Shown: positions 27,288-36,485 of the stretch, piece by piece
Layout of the letters: the number at the start of each line of letters is the position of its first letter
How positions within the stretch are numbered: position 1 is the first letter of the stretch
From: G963664835 sp963664835
Lineage (GTDB): Bacteria > Chloroflexota > UBA6077 > FW602-bin22 > JBCLEL01
Direction of reading: 5' to 3'
DNA length: 64,000 nt
Assembly (NCBI GenBank): GCA_963664835.2
Contig: CAXXUG010000022.1
Coordinates: 1 to 64,000 of the forward strand
Program-made: the position numbers and the translations under genes
The notes under the pieces: generated by a model
Seen by the model: the letters and a program-made list of their open reading frames with translations, nothing else
The model's database searches: none
Told to the model about the DNA's origin: nothing

Positions 27288-27767
27288 TTAAAACAGTTTG
27301 ATGATTGCTACGGCAAGGCTGATAGCCGCGAAGTTGAGGCCCACCAGCACCAGCAAGTCGTTCTTGGTTGCGAATTGCTTCAGTTCGCCGCCCAAGGCTC
27401 TCTCCAGCGCCTGCAAGTCCGCATTCGTAGCCGCCCGTACCGCCTTCAACTCCGCCTGAGTCGCCGTCTGTACGGAGGTCAAGTCCGCCTTAGTCGCCGC
27501 TTGCAGGGCTTCCAAATCCGCCTTAGTCGCCGCTTGCAGGGCTTCCAAATCCGCCTTAGTCGCCGCTTGCAGGGCTTCAAAGTCCGCCTTAGTTGCCGCT
27601 TGCAGGGCTTCAAAGTCCGCCTTAGTTGCCGCTTGCAGGGCTTCAAAGTCCGCCTTAGTCGCGAGCTTCTCGCCGGTGGAGTTGACCACCTTGACCACAG
27701 CGCCGGCCTGTTCTTCGGTCAGGCCGGCCGCCTTCAACTGCTGTACCGCTTCGTAAGTGTCGATCAT
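27288..27767 (-). CDS. Hendecad-repeat coiled-coil protein with membrane anchor, paralogue B
   Basis: The 159-residue protein begins MIDTYEAVQQLKAAGLTEEQ, then runs through repeats of the 11-residue unit ATKADFEALQA, and closes with LLVLVGLNFAAISLAVAIIKLF, a membrane helix. Eleven-residue spacing predicts a right-handed coiled coil, probably an oligomeric rod on the membrane face. It resembles DUF1640 proteins. N- and C-terminal parts are nearly identical to paralogue C at 28083, which has far fewer repeats. A TATAAT on the minus strand (27807-27812) may be its promoter. Confidence 0.7.
   Translation of the reverse strand: MIDTYEAVQQLKAAGLTEEQAGAVVKVVNSTGEKLATKADFEALQAATKADFEALQAATKADFEALQAATKADLEALQAATKADLEALQAATKADLTSVQTATQAELKAVRAATNADLQALERALGGELKQFATKNDLLVLVGLNFAAISLAVAIIKLF
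27484..27648. repeat. 33-bp in-frame tandem repeats inside paralogue B
   Basis: Units starting at 27484, 27517, 27550, 27583 and 27616 are 33 bp each, near identical, and begin TCCGCCTTAG on the plus strand. Each encodes one hendecad. There are no spacers, so this is a coding minisatellite, not a CRISPR array. Near identity implies recent expansion. Confidence 0.9.
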
Positions 27768-27915
27768 CTTGTGTCCTAGCCCTATCCTAGCGCCCTACAA
27801 CATAGAATTATAGGGTAAAGAAAACCAGCACATGGCAGTGCGCGACCCGGGGAGATTGCCTGGGCCATTCAGTGGGTCTGCTTGTCGATGACGTGGGGGT
27901 TTCAAAAAGCGGAGA

Positions 27916-28050
27916 TCAGGCCGGCGACTTCTTCCTGAAGCGATAATTGGCGAAGTCTTCGTTGGTCGCCGGGCGCGCCCTGATGAGCTTAGGGGAGTCG
28001 CTTCCTCGGTACATCAGCCGGACGGTCTTGACCTGTGGATCGCGCTGGTG
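27916..28050 (-). pseudogene. Deletion-fused remnant of a DUF6883/DUF4926 pair
   Basis: A 44-codon stretch reads QRDPQVKTVRLMYRGSDSPK, like the DUF6883-type C-terminus (RNPRVRTVWQIDRGTDYPR at 29475), then passes straight into ATNEDFANYRFRKKSPA, the end of the DUF4926 protein at 28513. The genes' intervening parts are missing, so a deletion joined the two. No start codon or ribosome site is apparent. Confidence 0.6.
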
Positions 28051-28082
28051 CGATCTTGATTGTGAACGTCGCAATCGCGCCC

Positions 28083-28364
28083 CTAGAACAGTTTGATGAT
28101 TGCTACGGCAAGGCTGATAGCCGCAAAGTTGAGGCCCACCAGTACCAGCAAGTCGTTCTTGGTTGCGAATTGCTTCAGTTCGCCGCGCAAGGTATTCTCC
28201 AGCGCCTGCAAGTCCGCCTTAGTCGCCGCTTTCAGGGCTTCCAAATCCGCCTTAGTCGCGAGCTTCTCGCCGGTGGAGTTAACCACCTTGACCACGGCGC
28301 CGGCCTGTTCTTCGGTCAGGCCGGCCGCCTTCAGCTGCTGTACCGCTTTGTAAGTGTCGATCAT
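28083..28364 (-). CDS. Hendecad-repeat coiled-coil protein with membrane anchor, paralogue C
   Basis: The 93-residue protein is nearly identical to paralogue B at both ends (MIDTYKAVQQLKAAGLTEEQ; LLVLVGLNFAAISLAVAIIKLF), but the middle has only two hendecads (ATKADLEALKA, ATKADLQALEN). Its promoter region also matches that of paralogue B, with TAGAAT instead of TATAAT. It arose by tandem duplication about 0.8 kb away. The contrast in repeat number suggests rod length is variable. Confidence 0.7.
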   Translation of the reverse strand: MIDTYKAVQQLKAAGLTEEQAGAVVKVVNSTGEKLATKADLEALKAATKADLQALENTLRGELKQFATKNDLLVLVGLNFAAISLAVAIIKLF

Positions 28365-28512
28365 CTTCTGTCCTAGCCTTATCCTAGCGCCCTACAACAT
28401 AGAATTCTAGGGTAAAGAGCACGTGGACATGGCAGTGCAGCACCTTCGGCCATCGACTCTGCGACTCAGTGGGTCTGCTTGTCGATGACGTTGGGGATTC
28501 AAAAAGCGGAGA

Positions 28513-28806
28513 TCAGACCGGCGACTTCTTCCTGAAGCGATAATTGGCGAAGTCTTCGTTGGTTGCCGCGCGAGCTTGCGAAGGCAGGATGGTGGCGATG
28601 GCTACCGTGTAGCCGTCCGGCTCCAGGAATTCCACCTCGAATGCTTCTCCACCGCCTTGCACATAGACAATCGTGCCGACGTCGCCGGGTCGTAGCCCAT
28701 CCACGGAATTACCGGCATTGCGGAGCGGACTGCCGGATGGAATATCCCAAATGTGATCGCGAGAGATATAGGTGGTGAGGGCGATAATGTCGAGCTCTTT
28801 AAACAT
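28513..28806 (-). CDS. DUF4926-like small protein, copy 1
   Basis: The 97-residue protein begins MFKELDIIALTTYISRDHIW and has the family core LRPGDVGTIVYVQGGGEAFEVEFLEPDGYTVA, a beta-barrel pattern resembling KOW/SH3-like folds. Function is unknown. ATG 28806 lies ten bases after the stop of the DUF6883-like gene on the same strand, so they form an operon pair. A second such pair follows at 29228-29813. A toxin-antitoxin or effector-immunity relation is possible but not shown by sequence. Confidence 0.7.
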   Translation of the reverse strand: MFKELDIIALTTYISRDHIWDIPSGSPLRNAGNSVDGLRPGDVGTIVYVQGGGEAFEVEFLEPDGYTVAIATILPSQARAATNEDFANYRFRKKSPV

Positions 28807-28815
28807 GTTGCCTCT

Positions 28816-29151
28816 CTAACCGGCCGGGCGCGCCGTGATGAACCTGGGATGGTCGGTTCCGTGGTCAATCTGCCAAACGCTCATTACTAGTGGGTTGCGA
28901 CGATCGGGAGTTCCAAGCGCTCCAACTATAATATACTTGATTCCGTAGGCTGTCGCCGTCACCTCTACCACCTCGTTCTGCAAGCAATGAGACCGCAACG
29001 CATTCGAGAGGGCCTCCCATTCGTCTATCCTGAAGCCGAACCTGGAGAAGAACTCAGCTTTGCTTCGACCGTCGGGACTATTCAATGAGAGCAGGTAGCC
29101 GGTAATCTTCTGGCTTTCAACGTGGGCGTGTTGCGCACCGGGCAGCTTCAA
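28816..29151 (-). CDS. DUF6883-like small protein, copy 1
   Basis: The 111-residue protein has the motif order ITGYLLSLNSPDGRSKAEFFSRFGF, then ALRSHCLQN, YGIKYIIVGALGTPDRRNP and WQIDHGTDHPRFITARP. I associate this with the DUF6883 family from memory; function is unknown. It is the first gene of a two-gene unit with the DUF4926-like protein. The pair is duplicated next door with about half the residues changed, so the duplication is not recent. Confidence 0.6.
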   Translation of the reverse strand: MKLPGAQHAHVESQKITGYLLSLNSPDGRSKAEFFSRFGFRIDEWEALSNALRSHCLQNEVVEVTATAYGIKYIIVGALGTPDRRNPLVMSVWQIDHGTDHPRFITARPAG

Positions 29152-29227
29152 TCGTGGTCCTCTATGTTGAAAACGCCGGCCATGCGGTGGGTCTGGTCGT
29201 CGATGACGTAGGGGATGAGCACGGGGC

Positions 29228-29470
29228 TCACACAGCCGTCTCCACCTGGCGGGCGTGGGTAAGGTCGCGATTAGTCACCGGCCGGGCCTGTGAAGGTAGG
29301 ACGGTGGCGATAGCGACAGTGTCGCCATCAAGCGCCATGAACTCAACCACGTAGGCTTCTCCACCGGAGTGAACGTGTATGACAGTCCCTACGTCGCCGG
29401 GCTCTAGCCGTTCGCCTTCATCGCCGCAGACTTTGGCGGTCAATACTACTTCCTCATGTTCCTTAAACAA
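29228..29470 (-). CDS. DUF4926-like small protein, copy 2
   Basis: The core LEPGDVGTVIHVHSGGEAYVVEFMALDGDTVA matches copy 1. I start it at TTG 29470, where GAGGTGAGG precedes (M)FKEHEEVVLTAKV; the longer open frame to 29587 overlaps the upstream gene and would add an unrelated extension. The protein is then 80 residues. Its end (THARQVETAV) is immediately followed by a helicase-5'-like fragment at about 29166-29222. Confidence 0.65.
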   Translation of the reverse strand: MFKEHEEVVLTAKVCGDEGERLEPGDVGTVIHVHSGGEAYVVEFMALDGDTVAIATVLPSQARPVTNRDLTHARQVETAV

Positions 29471-29474
29471 TTCC

Positions 29475-29813
29475 TCACCTCTTTCGCGGAAACGCCGTGA
29501 TAAATCTAGGATAGTCGGTACCGCGGTCAATTTGCCAGACGGTCCGCACTCGCGGGTTGCGCCGATCGGGCGTTTCGATGGTGCCATCCACGTGATAACG
29601 TGGACCGTGAGCTGTTTCTACAATCGTGACGACGTCGTGGGTCTGCGCCTGAAGCCGCAACGCGGCGGCGAGGACCTGCCAACGTTCTATGCTAAAGCCG
29701 AACCTGAGAAAGAAGGCAGCCTTGCGCCGGCCGCGTGGGTTAGTGGTCGACAGCAGGTAACCGCTAATCTTCTCCCTTTCAACGTGGGCCTGTTGTGCAT
29801 TGGGCAGCCTCAA
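29475..29813 (-). CDS. DUF6883-like small protein, copy 2
   Basis: The 112-residue protein parallels copy 1: ISGYLLSTTNPRGRRKAAFF, LRFGFSIERW, HGPRYHVDGTIETPDRRNP and VWQIDRGTDYPRFITAFP. Its stop is four bases before the DUF4926-like TTG, so translation is probably coupled. A helicase-5'-like fragment plus a DUF4926 tail lies just upstream at about 29828-29935, which shows the pair had at least one more copy. Confidence 0.6.
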   Translation of the reverse strand: MRLPNAQQAHVEREKISGYLLSTTNPRGRRKAAFFLRFGFSIERWQVLAAALRLQAQTHDVVTIVETAHGPRYHVDGTIETPDRRNPRVRTVWQIDRGTDYPRFITAFPRKR

Positions 29814-29989
29814 TCACAGTCCTCTATTTCGGAACGCCGGCCAGGCGATGGGTCTGGTTGTCTATGAGGTAGGGGATGTGCAAGGCGCAGATCAGGCAGG
29901 AGACTTATTCCTGAAGCGGTAATCGGCTACGTCGTGTACCGAGTTGTCAAGCCCGTGCGGTATGTGTCACATACGATTGCTGGCCAACC

Positions 29990-30895
29990 CTATGTTTCGC
30001 AGACAATCGCTCGAATATCAATTTGCCTTCCGTCAATTGTCTGCACTCCAGTCAACTCCGTCTCCACATGTCGAGGGTCCGGCATATCCTTGACGGCGTC
30101 AACAATAACGAAAAGAAGATTGTCACAAGCTGGATGCGTCACATACGATTGAGTGTCGACAAATATTTCCTTAATCTTGGTTTTCCAAGTGCCGCGCCTA
30201 CCTATCCATTTCAATTCGATTAGCAATCGAACGCCCTGACTACAAAAATCGACGAACTTGTGGCTGCCCACTCTTGATGGCACCGCCTCCTCTTTAGTGA
30301 TGTCTGACAATATCGGCCGGAGCATTACGTACAAGAGGTCTCGAACATCGTCTTCGCAGGAAATCTCCCACGGCTTTAACCCCTTTTCTCGATTATTGAA
30401 TGAGCGTATGGTAGGCGTAAGGACTTCAATTGCGCGCCTAACCTCGAATAGCACCTTTTCTCTCCCACTTAGCTCAATCACAGTCTGCCGGCCAGCCCCT
30501 GAGCAAACCAGCGTCTCCAAGTGCTCACCCAAGAACGCAGCAAAGCAGTGATATGGTGGGGATATTACTGTGCCATCCCGCAAGTGCATTGAGTAGGTAT
30601 CGGCATCATTAGCAATATCCTCGTCGATGCCCGGAGTTTCGGCGGCCCATTTGGGGAATCCAGCGCGCAAGAAGAGCTCGTATGCCCAGGAACGACGCGC
30701 GAATTCCTCCCGCTCGTCAGGGGTGAAATGAATCCGGACATGCCGGAAGTTGCCGACTTCCTCTATCCAATGGTCGGCGTAGACAGCACTCTCGCGTTCA
30801 AGCGTGTCTAGGTCTTGTCTAACGTGCTCTGGAATGTGCGTGAATATCTTGCCAAACGCGTACGTGGGTGCCCGCATACTACTCTCAATTTCCAT
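29990..30895 (-). CDS. Protein with C-terminal PD-(D/E)XK-like nuclease domain
   Basis: The 301-residue protein has a helical N-terminal 170 residues of unknown kind. The C-terminal part reads KFVDFCSQGVRLLIELKW, then FVDTQSYVTHPACDNLLFVI, the D...ExK pattern of restriction-like nuclease domains that close defence proteins. The His-Pro-x-Cys-x-x-Leu segment matches that domain type. Visibly more A/T-rich than the flanking helicase, it sits between the accessory pairs and an unknown gene on the same strand. A DNA-cleaving effector is a reasonable inference; the target is unknown. Confidence 0.6.
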   Translation of the reverse strand: MEIESSMRAPTYAFGKIFTHIPEHVRQDLDTLERESAVYADHWIEEVGNFRHVRIHFTPDEREEFARRSWAYELFLRAGFPKWAAETPGIDEDIANDADTYSMHLRDGTVISPPYHCFAAFLGEHLETLVCSGAGRQTVIELSGREKVLFEVRRAIEVLTPTIRSFNNREKGLKPWEISCEDDVRDLLYVMLRPILSDITKEEAVPSRVGSHKFVDFCSQGVRLLIELKWIGRRGTWKTKIKEIFVDTQSYVTHPACDNLLFVIVDAVKDMPDPRHVETELTGVQTIDGRQIDIRAIVCET

Positions 30896-31179
30896 TTAGC
30901 TCTGGTCCTGCTCCGTTTTTCGGCCCGTTAATGTGCGTGTCGATGATGTTGGAGTCCTCAATGAATGCCCTTATGAGAAAGAATTGATACGCGTTTGGTC
31001 ACGCCCAACGCTCAACTCAGATGTTGAGGTTCCTCCAGGAGTCGAATAGTTGCACTTGTTAGGGCCACGGACCCTTTCCGAATCCGGTCTGAATTTTGGC
31101 ACGTCACTCCACCAAACAGCATCCGCTTGTTGGGACTGATGTCATTTCTGCCAATTATCCTTGTGTTGGAGACCGTGTG

Positions 31180-32058
31180 TTAGCCGCTGGCGTGACCCAT
31201 TCGAATCATCCAAATCTTTTGTTCCAACTGATTCATGGTTCCCGAAGGAAGAATTCCACTCAACAACTGAGCAGTAAGTCCGAAAGAATACATAAGACAA
31301 CCTGCCGCTATCAATCGCATGTCATCAACCGATGCCTCATTTAGGCCCGGTGAGATGACGGAGCGATTGCCTACCAGAGCCGTTGTCAAACAATAGTGGT
31401 TTATTGCCCATATGCTGCCGTGGGTGAGAGCGGAACCAATCCTATAGCCCTTCTCGTAGCTCGAATTTCCTACTGCTTGGTTATCCCACGGCGTATCTCC
31501 GTACTCGTCTTCTGATTGCGCTGCCGCATCAAAGATTTCTCTTGCGTTTGCCTTGCTCAGTTGTTTGCCTGTTACCTCAAAATACCATTTTTCTGCAAGT
31601 TGCTTGAGCTCCGCTACCTGTTGATCCGAATCGCTCGGCTTGAGATCACCAGGTAGTTTCCGATACTCCTCAATGTCCACATAGTAAAGTCTAAGCGCCC
31701 GGCAAATTCTTTCCTCCGGATCAATGGGGGGATCAGCAAGGTACGCTATTTTGTAACTGTATTCCAGTGCTGCCCGCCCAAGAATAAAGGGACTGACTGA
31801 CACACCAGGCCTAGCTAGGACCTGATCCATCGAACGAACTTGGTCTATGATGCCGGACAGGAGAGTAAGGGTGCCATCGCACACATAATTCCGCAATAGC
31901 TCGCGCCTCTCCAAGACTTTGATTTGTTCAATCTCCCTGGCGAAAAAGGAGTTCTCTCTTAGGGCCATTCCCCTTTCATTGATGTGGTTTATTACGATGT
32001 CAGTCATTTCAGTCAGAATATCCTGAGATGGGTGACTCTCCAATTCTCCGCCCCCCAA
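31180..32058 (-). CDS. Uncharacterised helical protein (possibly DUF5677-like)
   Basis: The 292-residue protein is predominantly helical. FILGRAALEYSYKIAYLADP, RALRLYYVDIEEYRKLP and YEKGYRIGSALTHGSIWAIN resemble DUF5677-type proteins, in which a Y...S..HG motif is conserved, but I cannot confirm this. No catalytic motif is clear. It lies within the methylase-helicase island on the same strand, and the region is richer in A/T than the core genome. The 284 bp to the next gene (30896-31179) are empty. Confidence 0.5.
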   Translation of the reverse strand: MGGGELESHPSQDILTEMTDIVINHINERGMALRENSFFAREIEQIKVLERRELLRNYVCDGTLTLLSGIIDQVRSMDQVLARPGVSVSPFILGRAALEYSYKIAYLADPPIDPEERICRALRLYYVDIEEYRKLPGDLKPSDSDQQVAELKQLAEKWYFEVTGKQLSKANAREIFDAAAQSEDEYGDTPWDNQAVGNSSYEKGYRIGSALTHGSIWAINHYCLTTALVGNRSVISPGLNEASVDDMRLIAAGCLMYSFGLTAQLLSGILPSGTMNQLEQKIWMIRMGHASG

Positions 32059-32242
32059 TACTGAGTGCGCTTACAGCTTCTTCGTGAGACAATTCGCAAC
32101 TTAGTGCACGTCGTGCTCTGGATGCGGGGTGGCACAGACGCAACACCCGTCACGTGGCGCTCCAGAGGGGCTAACTATCGCGAATTGCGCTCAACTGCTC
32201 GAAAATGCCTTGGCATATATGGCCAAGCGTCACCATACTTGG

Positions 32243-35200
32243 TCAGCCGTGAAACGTCATCGCCTCTATTCGCGCGACATCATTCAGATTGAGATCGAAG
32301 GCACAATAGGCCCACCGGTCTATCTCTTCATCTAGTTCGTCGCCGGCGGGTGGGATATGGCCTCGATCGCGTGAGGACATTTCCTTGACTAGGGCAACTC
32401 CATCATTCTGCTGTTCGCTCGAAAGATTAGGTAGTGGAAGCTTGCTGACATATTCGGAGTCAAAAATCCATCGTTCTGATCGCTCGGTTGTAGATGAACC
32501 TGTACATATACCAAGAGTACGCTTTGCTGTTCAGAAGAGCCAAGAGAACTTCAAGGGGCCATCGCGATGACTTGCCAAGAATATTGATGACCGTATCAAG
32601 GGTTAGTGTGTCATACCTATCAAGTGCGCCGATGATTCTGATGTGGGGAACGGGATTCTGTATGTGGGCCACGATCCGCTGGCAGATTATTTTCCGCTGT
32701 TTGAGCATCGAATACTTGCCACTTGAGTCGGGAGCGAATTTCTCAAGCATCCGCAAGTTCCGATTCACAACATATCGGCCTATATCCTTCCCCCCAATGA
32801 TCGGTTCTAATCCAGTTTGACTGGTGTGTCTTTGCCAAGGCAGACCTCTAAAAATCTTGGCGACCTCACCAAACATCAATCCCCCAGTCAGCATTTTCTC
32901 GCCCAGTTCGATGTCTCGATTATCCGAGCTAACGACAAGCACTCTAGATAATCGGTAGTTAACCTTCCTTGGGCGACCCTTTAGTACGACTTCTTGGTTC
33001 TGTAAAACCCCACTCAAGTAGGAATCGTTTCCTCCATCCCCACACACGACGATAACCTGCTCTAGTAACACATCCTCAAAGGCCTTACTGGCATCGATCA
33101 AATGATTGAGCGATGGTAGTATCTCACTAGCTACAGGTTCCCATCCGCCACGGTAGGTAATCGACTTTGGAATGATGAATCCCACTCCTTTGCGAATTGC
33201 GAGGTGCCGAAGTGCCGACACATAGAACAGGCCAGCTATATTCAGTGGACGCGCTCTAACGTTGTACCTACTTTGCCAATATCTGCGGTCGTCCGGTTCA
33301 AAATTCACGCCATAGGGCGGGTTGCCGATCACGGCGTCGAAGCCCTGCTGGTCTTTGTCCTTCCACCTGCGACGCGCCAGGTCGACGAATGCTTCCGGAA
33401 ACTCGAGGTCCCAGTGGAAGATGCGTTTCTCTCCGGCTATCTGGGCAGCCTTGCCGATAGCTTCGCGGGATTTAATTGCAATATCTCGACCATCTGAGCG
33501 AATTTCGTCCACCAAATCGGATCCGGCCAGCGTCAAGTACTCTTGGGCGCGCTCGTTGCCAAAGTGCCGGCTGACCCAGATGTCCAGCGCCGACTTGTAG
33601 GGTGTCTGGGCTCTCTCGAATTCGGCAAACAGGCCGCGGCTGCGCTCGGCCTGCTCGACTGTGGCATCGGGTATCCGGCGCAACTCCTCGATGGTGGCGG
33701 TGGCGGAAAGCAGTCCCTGGAAGGGACCGCCGAACAGGTCGCCGACAAATCCTTTCGCCTGCTCGGCAAGCTCGGCCTCGACCTCCTGGACGGTGGTGCC
33801 GATGAGCGAGTTGCCGCACTTGAGGTGGTGGTCGAGGAAGGAAAGTGGCGCGCCGACGGTAAAGCAGTCGAGCCACAGTGACACCTTGGCAAGCTCGACC
33901 GCCATGGGGTTGAGGTCGACACCGTAGGCGCAGCGTTTCAGGACGTGGCGCTTCAGCAGGTTGACGTCGGTCAGCCGGCCGGCGTCGACGGTGATTCCTT
34001 GCTTCTCCATCTCCGCAACGATCGCCTCGCGAGTGTCCTGGAGGTAGGCCGTCACCGGGTTCCAGGGGAACGCTCGGAGGAATCCCTCCCGCTGCCCGAG
34101 GATGCGGTCGCAGATGAAGTCGACGGCCTCCACCAGGAAGTGGCCTGAACCCATCGCCGGGTCGAGGACCTTCAGGTCGAATAGATCGTCGACGATGTCG
34201 GTGAAGTCGTTGGCGACCTTGGCCGAATCGTCGGGCTTCATTCCGTGTTTCTCTAAGCTCGCTGCTCGGACCTGCGCTTTGCGGTAGGCCTCCTGCGCCT
34301 GCCTTAGTCGAGGCCGCAGCCTTTCGAGCTTTGCGGACAGAACCGGCCCAACGGTGTTTTCGACGATGTACTTCACGATGTGGTCGGGGGTGTAGTAGGA
34401 GCCGGAGGCTTTGCGCTCGCGGCGGTCGTTTTCCAAATAGACGTCACCAGGATCGTATAGGCGCTCGGGCGCGTCTCGGCCGCGACCGTCTTTCAGGACT
34501 TTCCTACCCTTCGACTGAGCCTCGGTGTATGGGATGACTTCTTCGGTCTTCTTTCCCTTGACGACGGCCATCAGTTCCTCGGCGATGCGTATCCTGAACT
34601 CGAGCAGGCCCTCATAGATGGAGCCCAACTGCCGGACGCCAAGCGACTTGTAGTCGATGAAGACAAGGTCGTAGCGCTTGCTGTCTACGTCACGGGCAAG
34701 TAGATCGAGCCCAAGCGCCAGATACAGGTCGGGAATCTTGTGCTGTGCGAGGAATCGGGCGTTCTCGGCCTCCGGTGTGTGATCGTCGGCATCGGGGCGA
34801 GTGAGGAACAGGCCGCCGTTGTAATGGGGCAGGTTCAGCTTGCGGCTGCCCCGGTCGATGTCGGAGAACAGTGCGTGAAGCCGGTCGTACAGTTCCACGG
34901 CGTGGGGCGAGGAGCTGTACGACTCGCGTAGGCGGCCGGCGACCTCGTCCTGGATGTCGCCGGCCTTGTCTTTGATCTCCTGCTTCAGCTTGGTCAGGCT
35001 CTGCTCGAAGTATCCGCGTTCCTCCCGCACTGGCAGCAGGTCGCGCGACTCGGCGTAGAGGAGGAACAGCAGCCGGTAGAGCAGGGTGAGGGTTCCCTGA
35101 AAAGCCCGCCGGCGAAACTCTTCGTCCGGCTCCCGCTTCAACGCAAGCTGCTGGGCCGCTGGGAGCAATGACGGCTGCCGATCGCCGGCCAGATCGGCCT

Positions 35201-36485
35201 GACCCCTGAGGTGCTCGATGAATCCCTTGGCAAAGTGGGGGAATATCTGCTCGAATACGCGCTCCTTTAGTCGGTCCCCGAGGTCCTTAGCGTAGGTCTC
35301 GCTGTCGTCGAGTAACTGGTCGAGGAAGCACAGCTCCCGAGTCTGTCCATCGCGAACTACCTGATGGGCGGTGAATGCGTTCAGCCGGAAGAACAGCCAG
35401 AAGTAGCGGAACGCCCTGTTTGGGTCTTCCATCGCCAGGTTCTCTTCCAGGTCGATCTCGTAGTAGTTAGTGGAGCGGGAATGCGTCCGGGCGGAATAGA
35501 GGCGCCACAGCTTGCCGTTGGTGACGATGGCCCAGGGAACGTCGCCGGCCTCGAGAACGGTGACGACGCGGGCGCCGGGGTTTTCCTCCGGAGACTTGGT
35601 ATCGCGTTGGTCGTCTGGCCCGTCGAGGTAACGACTCCATGTGTAGGCGAGGCAGACGGCGACGGGCTTGTCTGGGCTGGCCGGATCGTGCAGGCGGTAG
35701 TCAGGTTCTCCGTCGCCGGAGGCTGGGGTCAGGGTGAATCCCAACGCTTGCAGGGCCGGCTCGACGAGCGATTGGAGGGTCTTCGACTCGTTCCCGGCGG
35801 TGTGGGCTTGGCGCGTGGCAGCAAGCAAGCTCCGCAGTCGGTGATACGCGTTCTCCGGCCGGTCGTTCCACTCCGCGAGGTCCGGTAACCGTTTGTTCAG
35901 GTAGTAATCGGAGAAGAGGGCCCGGTTGTTGAACAGAGGCTCGGACCACTCGGCAACGGCATAGGCGGAAGCTAGCTTGTCGTGCTGGGCGTCCGAGTCG
36001 GGTTCGGTGTAGGTGAAGCGCCGGAGGACGCGCAGTTGGACTTGGGTTGGCTTGCGGCGGTCGATGGTAAGGATCCGTGGCCGGATGGCGACGCGCGGCT
36101 GCGCCATGGGCGACGTGTCACGTCCGGATAGGAATCTCTGTAGCAGTACGAAGTCAATGCGCTGGTAATCGTCGGTCAAGACCAGCAGGAAGTTGCCAAA
36201 GCGATTCTTGAATACGCGGGCCAATCCCTGGGTGCCGGCGACGGTGACCGACGTCAACTCTATGAGGTACACGTCCAGGGACTCTGCACCGTCGTCGTGG
36301 ACAGCGACACGTTCGATGTGCTGGACCTGTTTCTTGAGGGATTCTGCGGTGATGCCCATCGCGTCGACGGTCTGGGTCTGCCGGCTGTTTGTGTCGTAGC
36401 CGAGTTTTGCGAAGAAGGCCACGACGCCATCGCGAGAGGCGAGGGCCTGGATGTCCGATGCGTTGAGGTTCTTATCGTCGATCAT
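32243..36485 (-). pseudogene. Eco57I-like large N6-adenine DNA methylase with +1 frameshift near the 3' end
   Basis: The frame from ATG 36485 gives about 1341 residues and stops after RTMDF. Deleting one A from the A5 run at 32462-32466 restores DSEYVSKLPLPNLSSEQQ and a tail to 32243, about 1413 residues in all. Motif I is LDPAMGSGHFL, motif IV GNPPYG, preceded by YYTPDHIVKYIV; these define an Eco57I/PglX-like adenine methylase. The N-terminal nuclease-like segment reads PDYRL then VAVCLAY where ExK is expected, so cleavage is doubtful. The C-terminal TRD is present. Another start at 36518 is possible. Together with the PLD-helicase it resembles DISARM class-1 or BREX components, without their other genes. 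Confidence 0.8.

Noticed and set aside
27484..27648. Regular 33-bp repeats resembling a CRISPR array
   Set aside because: There are no spacers; the repeats are contiguous, in frame, and encode an 11-residue coiled-coil unit.
32059..32242. Possible separate small gene at the 3' end of the methylase region
   Set aside because: The coding continuation after the frameshift ends at 32243 and accounts for the similarity; the rest has no supported frame.
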